NCBI GenBank assembly: GCA_002412775.1
Contig: DHVT01000004.1
Location: forward strand, 1 to 62,138
Length of the DNA stretch: 62,138 nucleotides
Reading direction: 5' to 3'
Source: Firmicutes bacterium UBA5201
GTDB lineage: Bacteria; Bacillota; Clostridia; Peptostreptococcales; Acidaminobacteraceae
Of the stretch, positions 36,841-46,206 are shown one piece after another (positions within the stretch are counted from its first letter, which is position 1; each line of letters begins with the position of its first letter). The position numbers and the translations under genes are program-made. The notes beneath the pieces are model-generated. The model saw nothing but the letters and a program-made list of their open reading frames with translations. It ran no database searches and was not told the origin of the DNA.

Positions 36841-37839
36841 TCACTCCAAATCAAATCCATAAATTGAAAACAACATCTTTTCAAGTTCATAAGGATCGTG
36901 AATCCAGTAGGATACACCTTTGATCATGTCTGTGGTTCCAGGTACCGTATAAAAATTGATGTTCTCTGGTTTGAGTACCGCAGCCTTCAAAGAGTACGCA
37001 AGAGCATTTTCAAGTGTCAGATCCGTTTTAACATATCTGCTGCTGATAATGGTATTGATTACAGATGGCAACTTGAAACTGAGCGCTTTATTCATCATGT
37101 AATCCACAAAATGTTGTTGTCTTGGAATTCTTTGAATGTCACCCTCTCGAATGGAACCATCGTTGTTTTGTCTGAATCTCAAATATTTGACTGATTCTGC
37201 ACCATTTAAAGTTTGACGCCCGGCTTTGATATCGATATGAAGCGGGGGGGTGTCGTAAATGTCATCATAAACCATGTTGAAAGGTACCGTGACCTCATAG
37301 CCGCCAAGAGTATCCACAATGGCCTCAACCGCTTTGAAATCAACTCTGACATAGTAATCTATGGGAACTCCGAGAAAATCCGAAACATATTGTTTCATCC
37401 CGTTCACTCCACCGATGTCTTTCATGCCATAAATGGCATTCATTTTTTTCTGCCCTGGATTATTGTGGCCTTCAATATGATAATAGGTGTCTCTTGGTAT
37501 GGATAAGATGTCAAGTTGAGGAATCTCAGGATCAAAACTGATAACCATCATGGTGTCTGCCAAATATTCATTCAATCCGAAAGCGATGACATTGATTCTC
37601 GATGACTCCTCAGTGATTTTCTCCAGCTCTGTGCGGTCATCGTTTTCAGGGTCAATCACCTCAACACCGGTCTGATCACCCGGTAGTGTTCCTTTATCAG
37701 GATCAACATTGGGATCAACTGCGACAGTCGCCGCATCAGAAGGACTATAAAGTGTGTTCAGTGCAAAAAACACACCTCCGAACATTGATAAAAATCCGAC
37801 AAATGCCACGATGAAAATTTTAAGATAAGTTCTATTCAT
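36841..37839 (-). CDS. LytR-CpsA-Psr (LCP) family cell-wall glycopolymer transferase
   Basis: Attaches undecaprenyl-linked anionic polymers to peptidoglycan outside the cell. The 332 residues begin with one transmembrane helix (about 8-30). An acidic spacer follows, then the LCP domain with the conserved Arg/Asp pattern: LDILSIPRDTYY, VRVDFKAVEAIVDTLGG, AESVKYLRFR and GDIQRIPRQQ. It is monocistronic and convergent with murC. The gene behind it (hbd) is unrelated. Confidence 0.93.
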   Translation of the reverse strand: MNRTYLKIFIVAFVGFLSMFGGVFFALNTLYSPSDAATVAVDPNVDPDKGTLPGDQTGVEVIDPENDDRTELEKITEESSRINVIAFGLNEYLADTMMVISFDPEIPQLDILSIPRDTYYHIEGHNNPGQKKMNAIYGMKDIGGVNGMKQYVSDFLGVPIDYYVRVDFKAVEAIVDTLGGYEVTVPFNMVYDDIYDTPPLHIDIKAGRQTLNGAESVKYLRFRQNNDGSIREGDIQRIPRQQHFVDYMMNKALSFKLPSVINTIISSRYVKTDLTLENALAYSLKAAVLKPENINFYTVPGTTDMIKGVSYWIHDPYELEKMLFSIYGFDLE

Positions 37840-37935
37840 AAGGTTTTCCTTTCAACAAAATTGCATTTCATATTGTTTCTATTCTATCACAATTGATCCC
37901 GCATCAATTTTAAATTTCTGTTACACCATTTTTGA

Positions 37936-38781
37936 CTATTTCTTGTAATCGTAGAATCCTTGTCCCGATTTTCTGCCAAGCTGGCCTGCTCTCACCATTT
38001 TTCTGAGTAGAGGGTGTGCTCTATACTTGGAATCACCAAATTCGTCATACAATACATCCATGATGGCAAGGTTGACATCATTTCCAATCAAATCGGCAAG
38101 CGCAAGAGGTCCAATCGGATGATTGGCTCCGAGCATCATCGCTTTGTCGATGTCTTCGGCACTAGCCACACCTTCAGCGTAAATGCCAACAGCTTCATTG
38201 ATCATTGGAATCAAAATCCTGTTGACAACAAAACCAGGTGCCTCTTCGACTTTGACAGGTTCTTTTCCCAATTTTCGGGACATCTCCAATACAGTTTCAG
38301 TGGTTTCTTCAGATGTCGCAATACCTTTGATGACTTCAACCAATTTCATGACAGGCACAGGATTGAAAAAATGCATACCGATCACGCGATCCGGCCTATT
38401 CGTTGCAGCTGCGATTTCAGTTATGGAAAGTGATGAAGTGTTTGTAGCCAATATGGCTTCACTGTTGACGTTTTCATCGAGTTCTTTGAAAATTTTCTTT
38501 TTTAGTCCCATGTTCTCTGTTGCCGCTTCAATGATAAGCGCGCAATCCTTGATGGCTTCAAGTTCAACAGATGTAGTGATTCTACCCATGGCGTCATTCA
38601 TCTGATCCAGGGTGATTTTCTCTTTTGCCACCATTTTCTGATAAGCCTTTTCAATGCCCGATTTGCCTTTTTCAAGCATGGCACTGTCTATATCTCTCAT
38701 TACGACTTCAAATCCATTTTGTGCAAGTGTCTGAACGATACCTGAACCCATTGTTCCCGCACCTAATACGCCTATCTTCAT
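37936..38781 (-). CDS. hbd: 3-hydroxybutyryl-CoA dehydrogenase
   Basis: Interconverts acetoacetyl-CoA and (S)-3-hydroxybutyryl-CoA with NAD(P). The 281 residues start with the Rossmann fingerprint IGVLGAGTMGSGI and include ATNTSSLSI, HFFNPVPVMKLVEVI (catalytic His) and the FVVNRILIPMINEA C-terminal dimer domain. It is twelve bases after crt. In butyrate-forming clostridia crt and hbd sit with thl, bcd and etfBA; none of those is here. Confidence 0.96.
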   Translation of the reverse strand: MKIGVLGAGTMGSGIVQTLAQNGFEVVMRDIDSAMLEKGKSGIEKAYQKMVAKEKITLDQMNDAMGRITTSVELEAIKDCALIIEAATENMGLKKKIFKELDENVNSEAILATNTSSLSITEIAAATNRPDRVIGMHFFNPVPVMKLVEVIKGIATSEETTETVLEMSRKLGKEPVKVEEAPGFVVNRILIPMINEAVGIYAEGVASAEDIDKAMMLGANHPIGPLALADLIGNDVNLAIMDVLYDEFGDSKYRAHPLLRKMVRAGQLGRKSGQGFYDYKK

Positions 38782-38793
38782 CGTGTCCTCCTA

Positions 38794-39564
38794 TTAAATC
38801 CCTTTAAAGTTTGGTTTTTGCTTGTTTATAAAAGCGGACATGCCTTCCTTTTGATCTTCTGACGCAAAACAAAGTCCGAAAAATCCTGCCTCGAGTACAT
38901 TGCCTTCATTCACAGTTTGACCATAGCCTGAATCAATTGCTTTCTTGCTGTATTTGACGGCCAGCGGAGCATTACGTTCAATCGTTGATGCCACTTCAAT
39001 AGCATATTCAAGAACATCGCCATCCACTACTTTGTTCACCAGTCCCATTTGTTCCGCCTCAACAGCACCAATCATTTTGCCTGTGAAAATCAATTCTTTT
39101 GCACGGGCTAATCCGATCAATTTCGGAAGTCTTTGCGAACCTGAGAAACCAGGTGTTATACCAAGTGTCACCTCGGGTTGCCCCATTTTGGCTTTTGCAC
39201 CCGCATATCTGAGATCACAAGCCAGTGCAAGTTCACAGCCTCCACCCAATGCGAATCCATTGACTGCTGCGATGGTCACTTGATCCAGTCTTTCCAATTT
39301 GTAAAAAATCCTTTGTCCCAGGACACCAAAAGCTCGACCTTCCTCAGCATTCAGTACTGACATTTCCTTGATGTCGGCTCCAGCAATAAATGCCTTTCCT
39401 TCTCCTGTGAATATCACAATTCCAAGTGTTGAATCGGTTGCGATTTCATCCAGCAATGCGTCCAACTCCTTCAACGTCTCCAAATTGAGCGCATTGAGTG
39501 CTTCCGGTCTACTGAACGTGACGATCCCAACAGCACCACGTTTTTCGATTCTCAAATGATTCAT
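38794..39564 (-). CDS. crt: Enoyl-CoA hydratase / 3-hydroxybutyryl-CoA dehydratase
   Basis: Crotonase-family enzyme that reversibly dehydrates 3-hydroxybutyryl-CoA to crotonyl-CoA. The oxyanion-hole segments are GKAFIAGADIKEM (about 55-67) and NGFALGGGCELALACDLRYA. Catalytic Glu residues fall in GGGCELAL and MGQPEVTLGITPGF. The 256 residues match clostridial Crt. With hbd it forms two steps of the acetoacetyl-CoA to crotonyl-CoA route. Confidence 0.95.
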   Translation of the reverse strand: MNHLRIEKRGAVGIVTFSRPEALNALNLETLKELDALLDEIATDSTLGIVIFTGEGKAFIAGADIKEMSVLNAEEGRAFGVLGQRIFYKLERLDQVTIAAVNGFALGGGCELALACDLRYAGAKAKMGQPEVTLGITPGFSGSQRLPKLIGLARAKELIFTGKMIGAVEAEQMGLVNKVVDGDVLEYAIEVASTIERNAPLAVKYSKKAIDSGYGQTVNEGNVLEAGFFGLCFASEDQKEGMSAFINKQKPNFKGI

Positions 39565-39577
39565 AGTCCTCCCCTTT

Positions 39578-40030
39578 CTAAAAATCGTATTTCAAAAATA
39601 TCGTTGAAAATGCAAGCAATATGACACCGACAACGACGCAGACATCAGCAATGTTGAAAATCGGGAAATCAATGAACTTGAATTCAAGGAAATCCACAAC
39701 AAAATTGAGCCTCACTCTGTCAATGAAATTGCCAATAGCGCCCGCGATCACAAACACGAATGCTATCTTGACAACAATTGGCGCATCGGTTCTGATGGCT
39801 TTGACCAAATATCCCGCCATACCCGCCAAAATCAAAAACGTCAATAAGATCAACAACAGTTGCTGATCCCTCAGTATACTAAATGCCGCACCTGTATTCT
39901 CAGTGTATCTAAACCCTAAAAAACCTTTGATGAACTCACTTGAAGGTTGATTCATCAAAGCGCCTATCGCCCAATATTTTGACCACTGATCCGCTACTAT
40001 CAATGCTACTATCGAAATTAAATATATCAA
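39578..40030 (-). CDS. lspA: Lipoprotein signal peptidase (signal peptidase II)
   Basis: Cleaves signal peptides of lipidated prolipoproteins in the membrane, for example the PrsA-like protein encoded at 26.4 kb. The 150 residues have four transmembrane helices. The catalytic aspartates are in GNFIDRVR and FNIADVCVV. The start follows cls by 13 bases, with AGGAGGGTC upstream. Confidence 0.95.
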   Translation of the reverse strand: MIYLISIVALIVADQWSKYWAIGALMNQPSSEFIKGFLGFRYTENTGAAFSILRDQQLLLILLTFLILAGMAGYLVKAIRTDAPIVVKIAFVFVIAGAIGNFIDRVRLNFVVDFLEFKFIDFPIFNIADVCVVVGVILLAFSTIFLKYDF

Positions 40031-40043
40031 AAGACCCTCCTTG

Positions 40044-41597
40044 TTATTGTAGTGGTGAAACCAATCGTCCCAATGCTTCCAAAAATTTTCTTTTCAGTTT
40101 GCGATTTTTGAACTCTTCGAGAACGAACTCATTGCTATCTTCCAGATCCTTGAGGAAATCTTCCTCCAGCCTTATGATGACATCTTGGTCATATAAGAAA
40201 GCATTGACTTCGAAATTGATCTCCATTGAACGGATATCAAGATTTGCTGTCCCCACAGTAGCGGATAGCCTGTCCACAATCATGATTTTCGAGTGAATGA
40301 ATCCATTTTTGTATTGATAGATCTTAACCCCGGCTTCCAGAAGTTTTTGGATATTGGACTGTGAAGCCCAGTAAACAAAAAAATGATCCGGTTGGGATGG
40401 TATGATGATTTTGACATCAATACCACTTAGCGCCGCTGTTTTAAGCCCCATCATCAGACTGTCCTCAGGCACCAGATAGGGCGTTGTAATCCATATCTTG
40501 TCCTCTGCACTGGCAATCATTTTATAGAAAGCCTGCAAAATGCATTTCCATTCAGAATCAGGTCCTGATGCGGCGATCTGAACCAAAGATTGATGTTGCA
40601 CCATATTCTCCGGGAAATATTCTGCACCTTCCACGGTCTGTCTTGATACGAAATTCCAGTCGTTCAAAAATATCGTTTGTAGCGCATAAACCGCCTCACC
40701 CTTAATTTCCAAATGGGTGTCTCTCCAAAACGAAAACTTGTCAGATTGACCAAGGTATTCGTCACCTATATTCAGTCCACCCACAAATCCAACAACTCCA
40801 TCGATAATTGCAATTTTTCTATGGTTCCTATAGTTCAGATCGCGTGAAAAAAGCGGCATCGCCACTTTGAAAAATGGCAACATCTCCACACCTTCGTCCC
40901 TCAACTCTTTCAAATAGGACTTTCCGAGTTGCCATGAACCGACATCATCGTAAATGACCCTAACCTTAATGCCTTCTCTGACTTTTTCAATCAGTAAAGT
41001 TTTAAGTTCATTGCCGATCTGATCATCTTTTATGATGAAATATTCAAGATGAACATGAGATTTTGCATATTTGATAGACTCCATCATACGATTGAACTTG
41101 CTGAGACCATTTGTAAGCACAGTCACTTCGTTGCTCATTGAAAATGGGGCTTTTGCATTTTTAAGCAAGAGTTGCATCAGTCTTTTGTTGGATGGATTTT
41201 CGCTATTCGGCAATGTCATGTAATCCAGTAGGCCGATTTGAATTTCCGCAGCCTTTGCCATACGGTTGGAGTCGTTCAGATACTTATGTTTTGCTTTTGA
41301 TTTTTTTCTGTAGCTTCTTCCGAACAACATATAGAAAAAGAAACCCAAGAGCGGCAAGACTATCAATACAATCAACCAAGCCAAGGTTCTGGAAGGGTTG
41401 TCATTCTCCAAAAATATCACCAGTCCTATCCACAACACGTTGATGCGGACCAAGACAGGTAAAATCGAAAAAAATGCGTTTAAGATTGGTGATTCAAAAC
41501 GGACTTCACTAAAAGCCCCAAAAGTATAAAGCATGAAAAACAAGCCTACAAACAAGGCTACAATAACATAAAGAGTCTTTTTCAAGAGCTTTTCCAT
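40044..41597 (-). CDS. cls: Cardiolipin synthase (phospholipase D family)
   Basis: Condenses two phosphatidylglycerols into cardiolipin at the membrane. Two N-terminal transmembrane helices (about 10-30 and 45-85 region) precede two phospholipase D domains with HKD motifs: HRKIAIIDGVVGFVGG and HSKIMIVDRLSATVG. The start at 41597 follows GAGGTGTTTC and gives 517 residues; a GTG-initiated extension is less likely. It lies between trmB and lspA. Confidence 0.94.
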   Translation of the reverse strand: MEKLLKKTLYVIVALFVGLFFMLYTFGAFSEVRFESPILNAFFSILPVLVRINVLWIGLVIFLENDNPSRTLAWLIVLIVLPLLGFFFYMLFGRSYRKKSKAKHKYLNDSNRMAKAAEIQIGLLDYMTLPNSENPSNKRLMQLLLKNAKAPFSMSNEVTVLTNGLSKFNRMMESIKYAKSHVHLEYFIIKDDQIGNELKTLLIEKVREGIKVRVIYDDVGSWQLGKSYLKELRDEGVEMLPFFKVAMPLFSRDLNYRNHRKIAIIDGVVGFVGGLNIGDEYLGQSDKFSFWRDTHLEIKGEAVYALQTIFLNDWNFVSRQTVEGAEYFPENMVQHQSLVQIAASGPDSEWKCILQAFYKMIASAEDKIWITTPYLVPEDSLMMGLKTAALSGIDVKIIIPSQPDHFFVYWASQSNIQKLLEAGVKIYQYKNGFIHSKIMIVDRLSATVGTANLDIRSMEINFEVNAFLYDQDVIIRLEEDFLKDLEDSNEFVLEEFKNRKLKRKFLEALGRLVSPLQ

Positions 41598-41616
41598 GAA
41601 ACACCTCACTCAACCA

Positions 41617-42255
41617 TTACCTAAACCTAACTTCCACTCTGAAGATAGGATAACCTTGTGAAGAAAATTTTTCCTCATATTCCGTCATGACGTTATCCAG
41701 TTCATCCTGTTTATGAAGGTCGAGGGATATCTTTCTCATGATCAGGTCCAGTTCCGCAAATTCATTGAGTGAAAACTCGAACAGACTTCTGTTGTCCGTC
41801 TTGAAATGAATCCACCCATCTTTTTTAAGGACCGTTTTATAATTCGACAAGAATCCCCTATAGGTCAATCTTCTCTTGTAATGCCTTCTTTTGGGCCATG
41901 GGTCTGAAAAATTCAAATAGATTCGATCCAATTCTCCTTCAGCAAATATATCAAGAACATGTCTCAAATCAAAGAGTATGATTTTGACATTTTCAAGTCC
42001 TGATTCTCTTGCAAGCTCAGCTGCCTTAAGTGCAACTTCTGTAACCGCATCCGCCATTATAAAGTTGATTTCAGGATGTTTTCTCGCCATCCCCACTATG
42101 AATCTTCCCTTCCCACCACCGAATTCGGCGTAAATAGGATGGTTGTTGCCAAAAACACTCTGCCAAGCGCCTTTATGGACTTCCGGCTTTTCGATGAAGA
42201 ACTCTTCAATGGATGCCAAAGCCTCATAAGCACCAGGTTTTTTTCTAACTCTCAA
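41617..42255 (-). CDS. trmB: tRNA (guanine-N7-)-methyltransferase
   Basis: Methylates G46 of tRNA using SAM. The 212 residues contain EFGGGKGRFIVGMA (SAM motif I) and the family signature NFSDPWPKRRHYKRRL. Initiation is at a TTG (42255) five bases after GAGGTG. The leader AGGTGTAGAATTGA is nearly identical to that of the unrelated membrane-protein gene at 46837. Confidence 0.94.
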   Translation of the reverse strand: MRVRKKPGAYEALASIEEFFIEKPEVHKGAWQSVFGNNHPIYAEFGGGKGRFIVGMARKHPEINFIMADAVTEVALKAAELARESGLENVKIILFDLRHVLDIFAEGELDRIYLNFSDPWPKRRHYKRRLTYRGFLSNYKTVLKKDGWIHFKTDNRSLFEFSLNEFAELDLIMRKISLDLHKQDELDNVMTEYEEKFSSQGYPIFRVEVRFR

Positions 42256-42279
42256 TTCTACACCTCATATCATTATTAT

Positions 42280-42909
42280 TCAATCCGTAAAAATCCTCGG
42301 ATTTTCTTTCCATTTCATCAACGACTCAAGAGACGAGCCATCGATATAACCCATTCTAACTGCGATAGGCAACAAAGTTTCGTAATCGGTCAAAGTCTCA
42401 TAAGGGATACCTTTTTCAGAAAACCGTTCCTCCACCTGTGCGAAATTGTAACTGAAAATCGCAAGTACACCCAGCACATCAGCCCCTTCATTTATGAGTG
42501 CCTCACATGCTTGAATCGAGCTTCCGCCTGTAGACAACAAGTCCTCAATCAAAACCACTTTTGAATTTTGAGGTAAAACGCCTTCTGTTTGCTTTCCTTT
42601 GCCATGTCCCTTTGCGCTGCTTCTCACATAAACCATGGGAAGGTTCATTTTTTGGGCTACAAAAGCCGCATGCGGGATACCCGCCGTCGCTGTACCTGCT
42701 ATGATTTCAACGTCCGGAAAGGAAGCCCTGATCAATGTGACGAATCCCTCGGCAATTTTGTCCCTTACATCCGGATAACTGATGGTCATCCTGTTGTCAC
42801 AGTAAACGGGCGACTTGATTCCAGACACCCAAGTGAATAAATTGTTTTCGTCAACAACCGTTACAGCTTTAATCTTAAGTAAAGATTCTGCAATCTCATG
42901 TGATAACAT
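42280..42909 (-). CDS. pyrE: Orotate phosphoribosyltransferase
   Basis: Makes OMP from orotate and PRPP in pyrimidine synthesis. The 209 residues include the PRPP loop KVVLIEDLLSTGGSS, GTATAGIPHAAFVA and KGHGKGKQTEG (the flexible catalytic loop). AAGGAGGCAAT precedes the ATG. Other pyr genes are not in the window; here it rides in an envelope/tRNA-modification operon. Confidence 0.96.
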   Translation of the reverse strand: MLSHEIAESLLKIKAVTVVDENNLFTWVSGIKSPVYCDNRMTISYPDVRDKIAEGFVTLIRASFPDVEIIAGTATAGIPHAAFVAQKMNLPMVYVRSSAKGHGKGKQTEGVLPQNSKVVLIEDLLSTGGSSIQACEALINEGADVLGVLAIFSYNFAQVEERFSEKGIPYETLTDYETLLPIAVRMGYIDGSSLESLMKWKENPRIFTD

Positions 42910-42918
42910 ATTGCCTCC

Positions 42919-44478
42919 TTATTTCTCTATGAATGCATTTTTTGAATATCTGTTTCCAGCGTTCCAAACCAGATACTCGTTGATGCCATTTGCTTTGAGT
43001 GCATCAATCTGCGCCCTGACTTCCGGTACGCCATATCGGATATATCCGTTTACCCACGGAGCAGTGAAATCTTGGATCCATGGTCTGATCAGCCCAGGAG
43101 TCTCCAAATTGGAATCCCTTTTGAAAGCATCCTTGAGAGATCTGTCAATCGTTTCATAAGGAAACGCATCCGGAACGGAAAGGCCGAAATTGTTCGGACC
43201 GTAATGGCTTGGATACATCATCGGACACATGTAATCCACCACGTTGGATATCCCTTCCCATTGTTGGCCGATACCAACATCATCTAGAGCTGTCGCAGCC
43301 CAACCGAAAACATCCGCCGCCACATAGACTTCATATGGAGAAAGTTCAGAATAAGCATATTTCAAGAACTTTTGTATGGTTGCCGTATGTGATTCCTCTT
43401 CCTTGTTTCTATAATCCATCCGGCTTTTGTTGCCAATCGCCGGATATCTCACATAATCAAACTGAATCTCATTGAAACCGTATTCAGCGGCCTCGATGGC
43501 GATCCCGACATTGTATTCCCAAAGAGTCCTATCATGTGGTGATGCCCAGATCAAGCCGTCCGCGTCACTATAAAGTGCGCCTGAATCTTTATAAACGATA
43601 GCCCTTTCAGTATGCGTCTTCGCATAAATAGGGGATTTGAAGGTTACAATTCTGGCAATCAAATAGATTCCACGATCCTTCATTTCCTTTACAAACGATT
43701 CCATATCTTTAATATAAACATGATTGTTGGCTTCAGGGTTGAATTTTTCCGCGGCTTCCGAATAAAACAACAGATAACCGTTGTCATCTTTGACATCGAT
43801 GACCATGGCATTGAGTTCAGTTTCTTCAATCAGGGTGTAAAGTTCCTTCAAACGCTCACCTCTAGCTGAATGCCCTGTGACATAGACACCCTTTACATCT
43901 ATTTTGGGATTGGATTCAAAAGACCCGTTTTTTTGAACTGCCGCATAATCCACATCCTCAATAGGTCTAACAATAAAATCGCTAAGTGACTTTAAAACAC
44001 TGCCAGCTTCAATATATCCCATGACAACTTCCGAGTCGATGTCTGACTTGATTTCCATTTTTTTGATCTCACCCGTCTCATCTTTCAGATAATCCGAAAC
44101 ATATACTGATGTCTTCTCGTCAAGCGCATCCACTATAGCAGCATCTTCTGTGGGTTTGTCCCAAACTTTGGTCCCGTCACTGCTGATAAAATAAGAGTTT
44201 TCCTTGATATCAGCGAGTTTTTTCTCAAGTTCCGCGGCTTCAGCTTCAGCCCTCGCTTTTTCTTCGGCTTCAAGTCTCAACTGCTCTTCACGTTCCTTCT
44301 CTGCCTCAATCCGCTCCTGTTCAGCGATAGCCGCTTGCTCCTCATCATTTAGAGTGCTTTCGATCTTTCCCGGATTGGTTTCATCTCCCACTGTCGTTCT
44401 CAGCTGATTAAAAGTGAATCCCGCCATGACAACAATCAGTAATCCAGCGATTGTTATCATAAGTCCTTTCTTTTTCAT
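42919..44478 (-). CDS. Membrane-anchored putative glycoside hydrolase, DUF4015 family
   Basis: Cell-surface protein of 519 residues. It has an N-terminal signal anchor (about 3-22), then a charged coiled coil of Glu/Ala/Arg repeats (about 40-90). An SH3-like segment (about 95-170, SSDGTKVWDKPTEDAAIV) precedes a TIM-barrel glycosidase-like domain (about 195-519) with VKGVYVTGHSARGERL, AMVIDVKDDNGYLL and FNEIQFDYVRYP. The domain family is recognised, but no substrate is established. The start at 44478 follows GAGGAG; an upstream frame to 44508 lacks a site. It is the first gene of the pyrE-trmB-cls-lspA-crt-hbd series. Confidence 0.85.
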   Translation of the reverse strand: MKKKGLMITIAGLLIVVMAGFTFNQLRTTVGDETNPGKIESTLNDEEQAAIAEQERIEAEKEREEQLRLEAEEKARAEAEAAELEKKLADIKENSYFISSDGTKVWDKPTEDAAIVDALDEKTSVYVSDYLKDETGEIKKMEIKSDIDSEVVMGYIEAGSVLKSLSDFIVRPIEDVDYAAVQKNGSFESNPKIDVKGVYVTGHSARGERLKELYTLIEETELNAMVIDVKDDNGYLLFYSEAAEKFNPEANNHVYIKDMESFVKEMKDRGIYLIARIVTFKSPIYAKTHTERAIVYKDSGALYSDADGLIWASPHDRTLWEYNVGIAIEAAEYGFNEIQFDYVRYPAIGNKSRMDYRNKEEESHTATIQKFLKYAYSELSPYEVYVAADVFGWAATALDDVGIGQQWEGISNVVDYMCPMMYPSHYGPNNFGLSVPDAFPYETIDRSLKDAFKRDSNLETPGLIRPWIQDFTAPWVNGYIRYGVPEVRAQIDALKANGINEYLVWNAGNRYSKNAFIEK

Positions 44479-44546
44479 AGCATCTCCTCGATATCTCAGA
44501 TTAGTCATAAAGACTCTACTCTATTTTAGCAAACCCTAGGCTTAAA

Positions 44547-44555
44547 TGCTATAAT
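44547..44555 (+). promoter_or_regulatory. Extended -10 promoter of the beta-CASP RNase gene
   Basis: TGCTATAAT on the plus strand, 32 bases before the ATG at 44588, with no clear -35 box. The 109-base gap is shared with the divergent DUF4015 gene. Confidence 0.5.
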
Positions 44556-44587
44556 ATATGTATCGAATGTTAAGATTGGAGGAGTAA

Positions 44588-45985
44588 ATGCGTATTCAAT
44601 TCTTAGGTGCCGCGGAGCACGTCACAGGATCCATGTACCACATCGAATCAGGTTCCAAAAGTTTTTTGGTGGATTGTGGTCAATTCCAAGGAAATATGGA
44701 AGAGACATCCCTTAATGCATTTTATAAGGAACTCGTTCCAAGTGCGATTGATTTTGTCATTTTGACCCATGCGCATATAGACCATTCAGGTCGATTGCCG
44801 CTACTCGTGAAACAAGGGTTCAAAGGAAAAATTTTTTGTACGTATCCGACCATGCAGCTTGCCGAGATCCTTCTCAGGGATTCAGGAAAAATTCATGAAG
44901 TGGAAAACGAATGGGAGAACAAGAAGCGCAAGCGCGCCGGTCTCGAACCAATTGAACCGCTATACACCGAGGATGATGCCATAGAAACCATTCAGTATCT
45001 TTATCCACTTGAATACGGCAAACGTATGGATTTAAGCGATGATATGTATTTTGAATACAAAAATGCGGGACACCTGCTTGGTTCATCCATCGCTGTCATT
45101 AACTTTTCCCATGATGGGCAAGACAAAACCATTGTCTTTTCAGGCGATTTGGGCAATGGCACAAGTTTTCTCGAAGAGCAACCCGAATCCATTGAAAAAG
45201 CGAATTACCTCATCGTCGAATCCACATATGGCAACCGGTCCCATGAAGGCATTTCTGAACGCGGGGAGAATCTGGTCGCCATCATTCTGAAGGCTTATGA
45301 GGAAAATGGTACAGTTCTGATTCCATCTTTTGCCGTGGGGAGGACTCAGGAAATCCTTTTCGAAATCAACCACTATATACGGACACATGACAACGAACAA
45401 TCCAAGCTGTTGAACCAAATTCCGATTTATCTGGATTCTCCACTGGCGCTCGATGCGACTGAGATCTATTCAAAACACAGCGCCTATATGAGTGAACTGA
45501 TTCAAACCTACGGTGAAAGTCCGTTCAAACTCAAGAATCTCCACATCATCAATCATGTAGAGGATTCCATTGCACTCAATTTCAACACATCTTCCAAGGT
45601 CATCATTTCGGCCAGCGGTATGTGCGAGGCGGGAAGAATCAAACATCATCTCAAACACAACCTTTGGAAGCCGAATACTCATGTGATTTTCGTTGGTTAC
45701 CAAGGTGAAGAGACTCTCGGAAGAGCCATCCTGACAGGGACCAAGACGGTTCGAATCATGGACCATGAAATCGCTGTCAAAGCAAAGATCCATGAAGTCA
45801 CCGGATTTTCCGGACATGCCGATGAACCTCAACTCACAAGCTGGGTGACGGGGATTCAAGGACTTGAAAAAGTATTCGTGACACATGGGGAAGTTGAAAG
45901 CAGCCATTATTTTGCGGATAAACTCAAGTCAGAATATGGTCTGGACACTTATGTGCCAAAGTTATACGAGTGGGTAGAACTATAA
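44588..45985 (+). CDS. Metallo-beta-lactamase/beta-CASP RNA-processing exonuclease-like protein
   Basis: Zinc-dependent RNase of the YSH1/CPSF73-like bacterial group. The 465 residues show the metal motif THAHIDHSGRLPLL (about 58-71), GHLLGSS and FSGDLGN, then the beta-CASP insert ending in SASGMCEAGRIKHHL, and a C-terminal RMMBL segment with FSGHADEPQL and VFVTHGE. GGAGGAG precedes the ATG. It is smaller than RNase J and lacks its C-terminal domain. Cellular targets are unknown. It is monocistronic. Confidence 0.92.
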   Translation: MRIQFLGAAEHVTGSMYHIESGSKSFLVDCGQFQGNMEETSLNAFYKELVPSAIDFVILTHAHIDHSGRLPLLVKQGFKGKIFCTYPTMQLAEILLRDSGKIHEVENEWENKKRKRAGLEPIEPLYTEDDAIETIQYLYPLEYGKRMDLSDDMYFEYKNAGHLLGSSIAVINFSHDGQDKTIVFSGDLGNGTSFLEEQPESIEKANYLIVESTYGNRSHEGISERGENLVAIILKAYEENGTVLIPSFAVGRTQEILFEINHYIRTHDNEQSKLLNQIPIYLDSPLALDATEIYSKHSAYMSELIQTYGESPFKLKNLHIINHVEDSIALNFNTSSKVIISASGMCEAGRIKHHLKHNLWKPNTHVIFVGYQGEETLGRAILTGTKTVRIMDHEIAVKAKIHEVTGFSGHADEPQLTSWVTGIQGLEKVFVTHGEVESSHYFADKLKSEYGLDTYVPKLYEWVEL

Positions 45986-46047
45986 AAAGAAGGTGCCGAT
46001 GCAAAACTTATTTAACTAGTCTTGCATCAGCACCTTCTTATTTTTGT
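45986..46047 (+). terminator. Terminator of the beta-CASP RNase gene
   Basis: Arms AAGAAGGTGC..GATGCAA (about 45987-46004) and TTGCATC.GCACCTTCTT (46022-46039) pair over 17 bases with one mismatch. A T-rich tract follows on the plus strand. It starts right after the stop codon. Confidence 0.9.
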
Positions 46048-46072
46048 TTTCAAAAATAACAACTCAGTTGTG

Positions 46073-46206
46073 TCTTGAAATGTCTGCTGAGGCGCTAATA
46101 AGTTTCCGCAATCACATCTTGAAATGTCTGCTGAGACGCTAGTAAGTTTCCTGCGGAAACTTACCTACGCGAAAGATAAGAGTTTACTACGCAAACTCTT
46201 ATCTTT
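46073..46206. repeat. Compound repeat: 35-bp direct repeat plus two hairpins
   Basis: Two 35-base copies (46073-46107 and 46117-46151), each beginning TCTTGAAATGTCTGCTGA, match at 33 of 35 positions and lie 44 bases apart. The second runs into a perfect hairpin, GTAAGTTTCC-TGC-GGAAACTTAC (46142-46164). A second perfect 14-base stem with a seven-base loop follows (46172-46206) and covers the last codons of the membrane-protein gene. No open frame in it looks real. It resembles a dispersed intergenic element (REP/MITE-like) or a degenerate array; other copies are not seen in this window. Confidence 0.75.
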
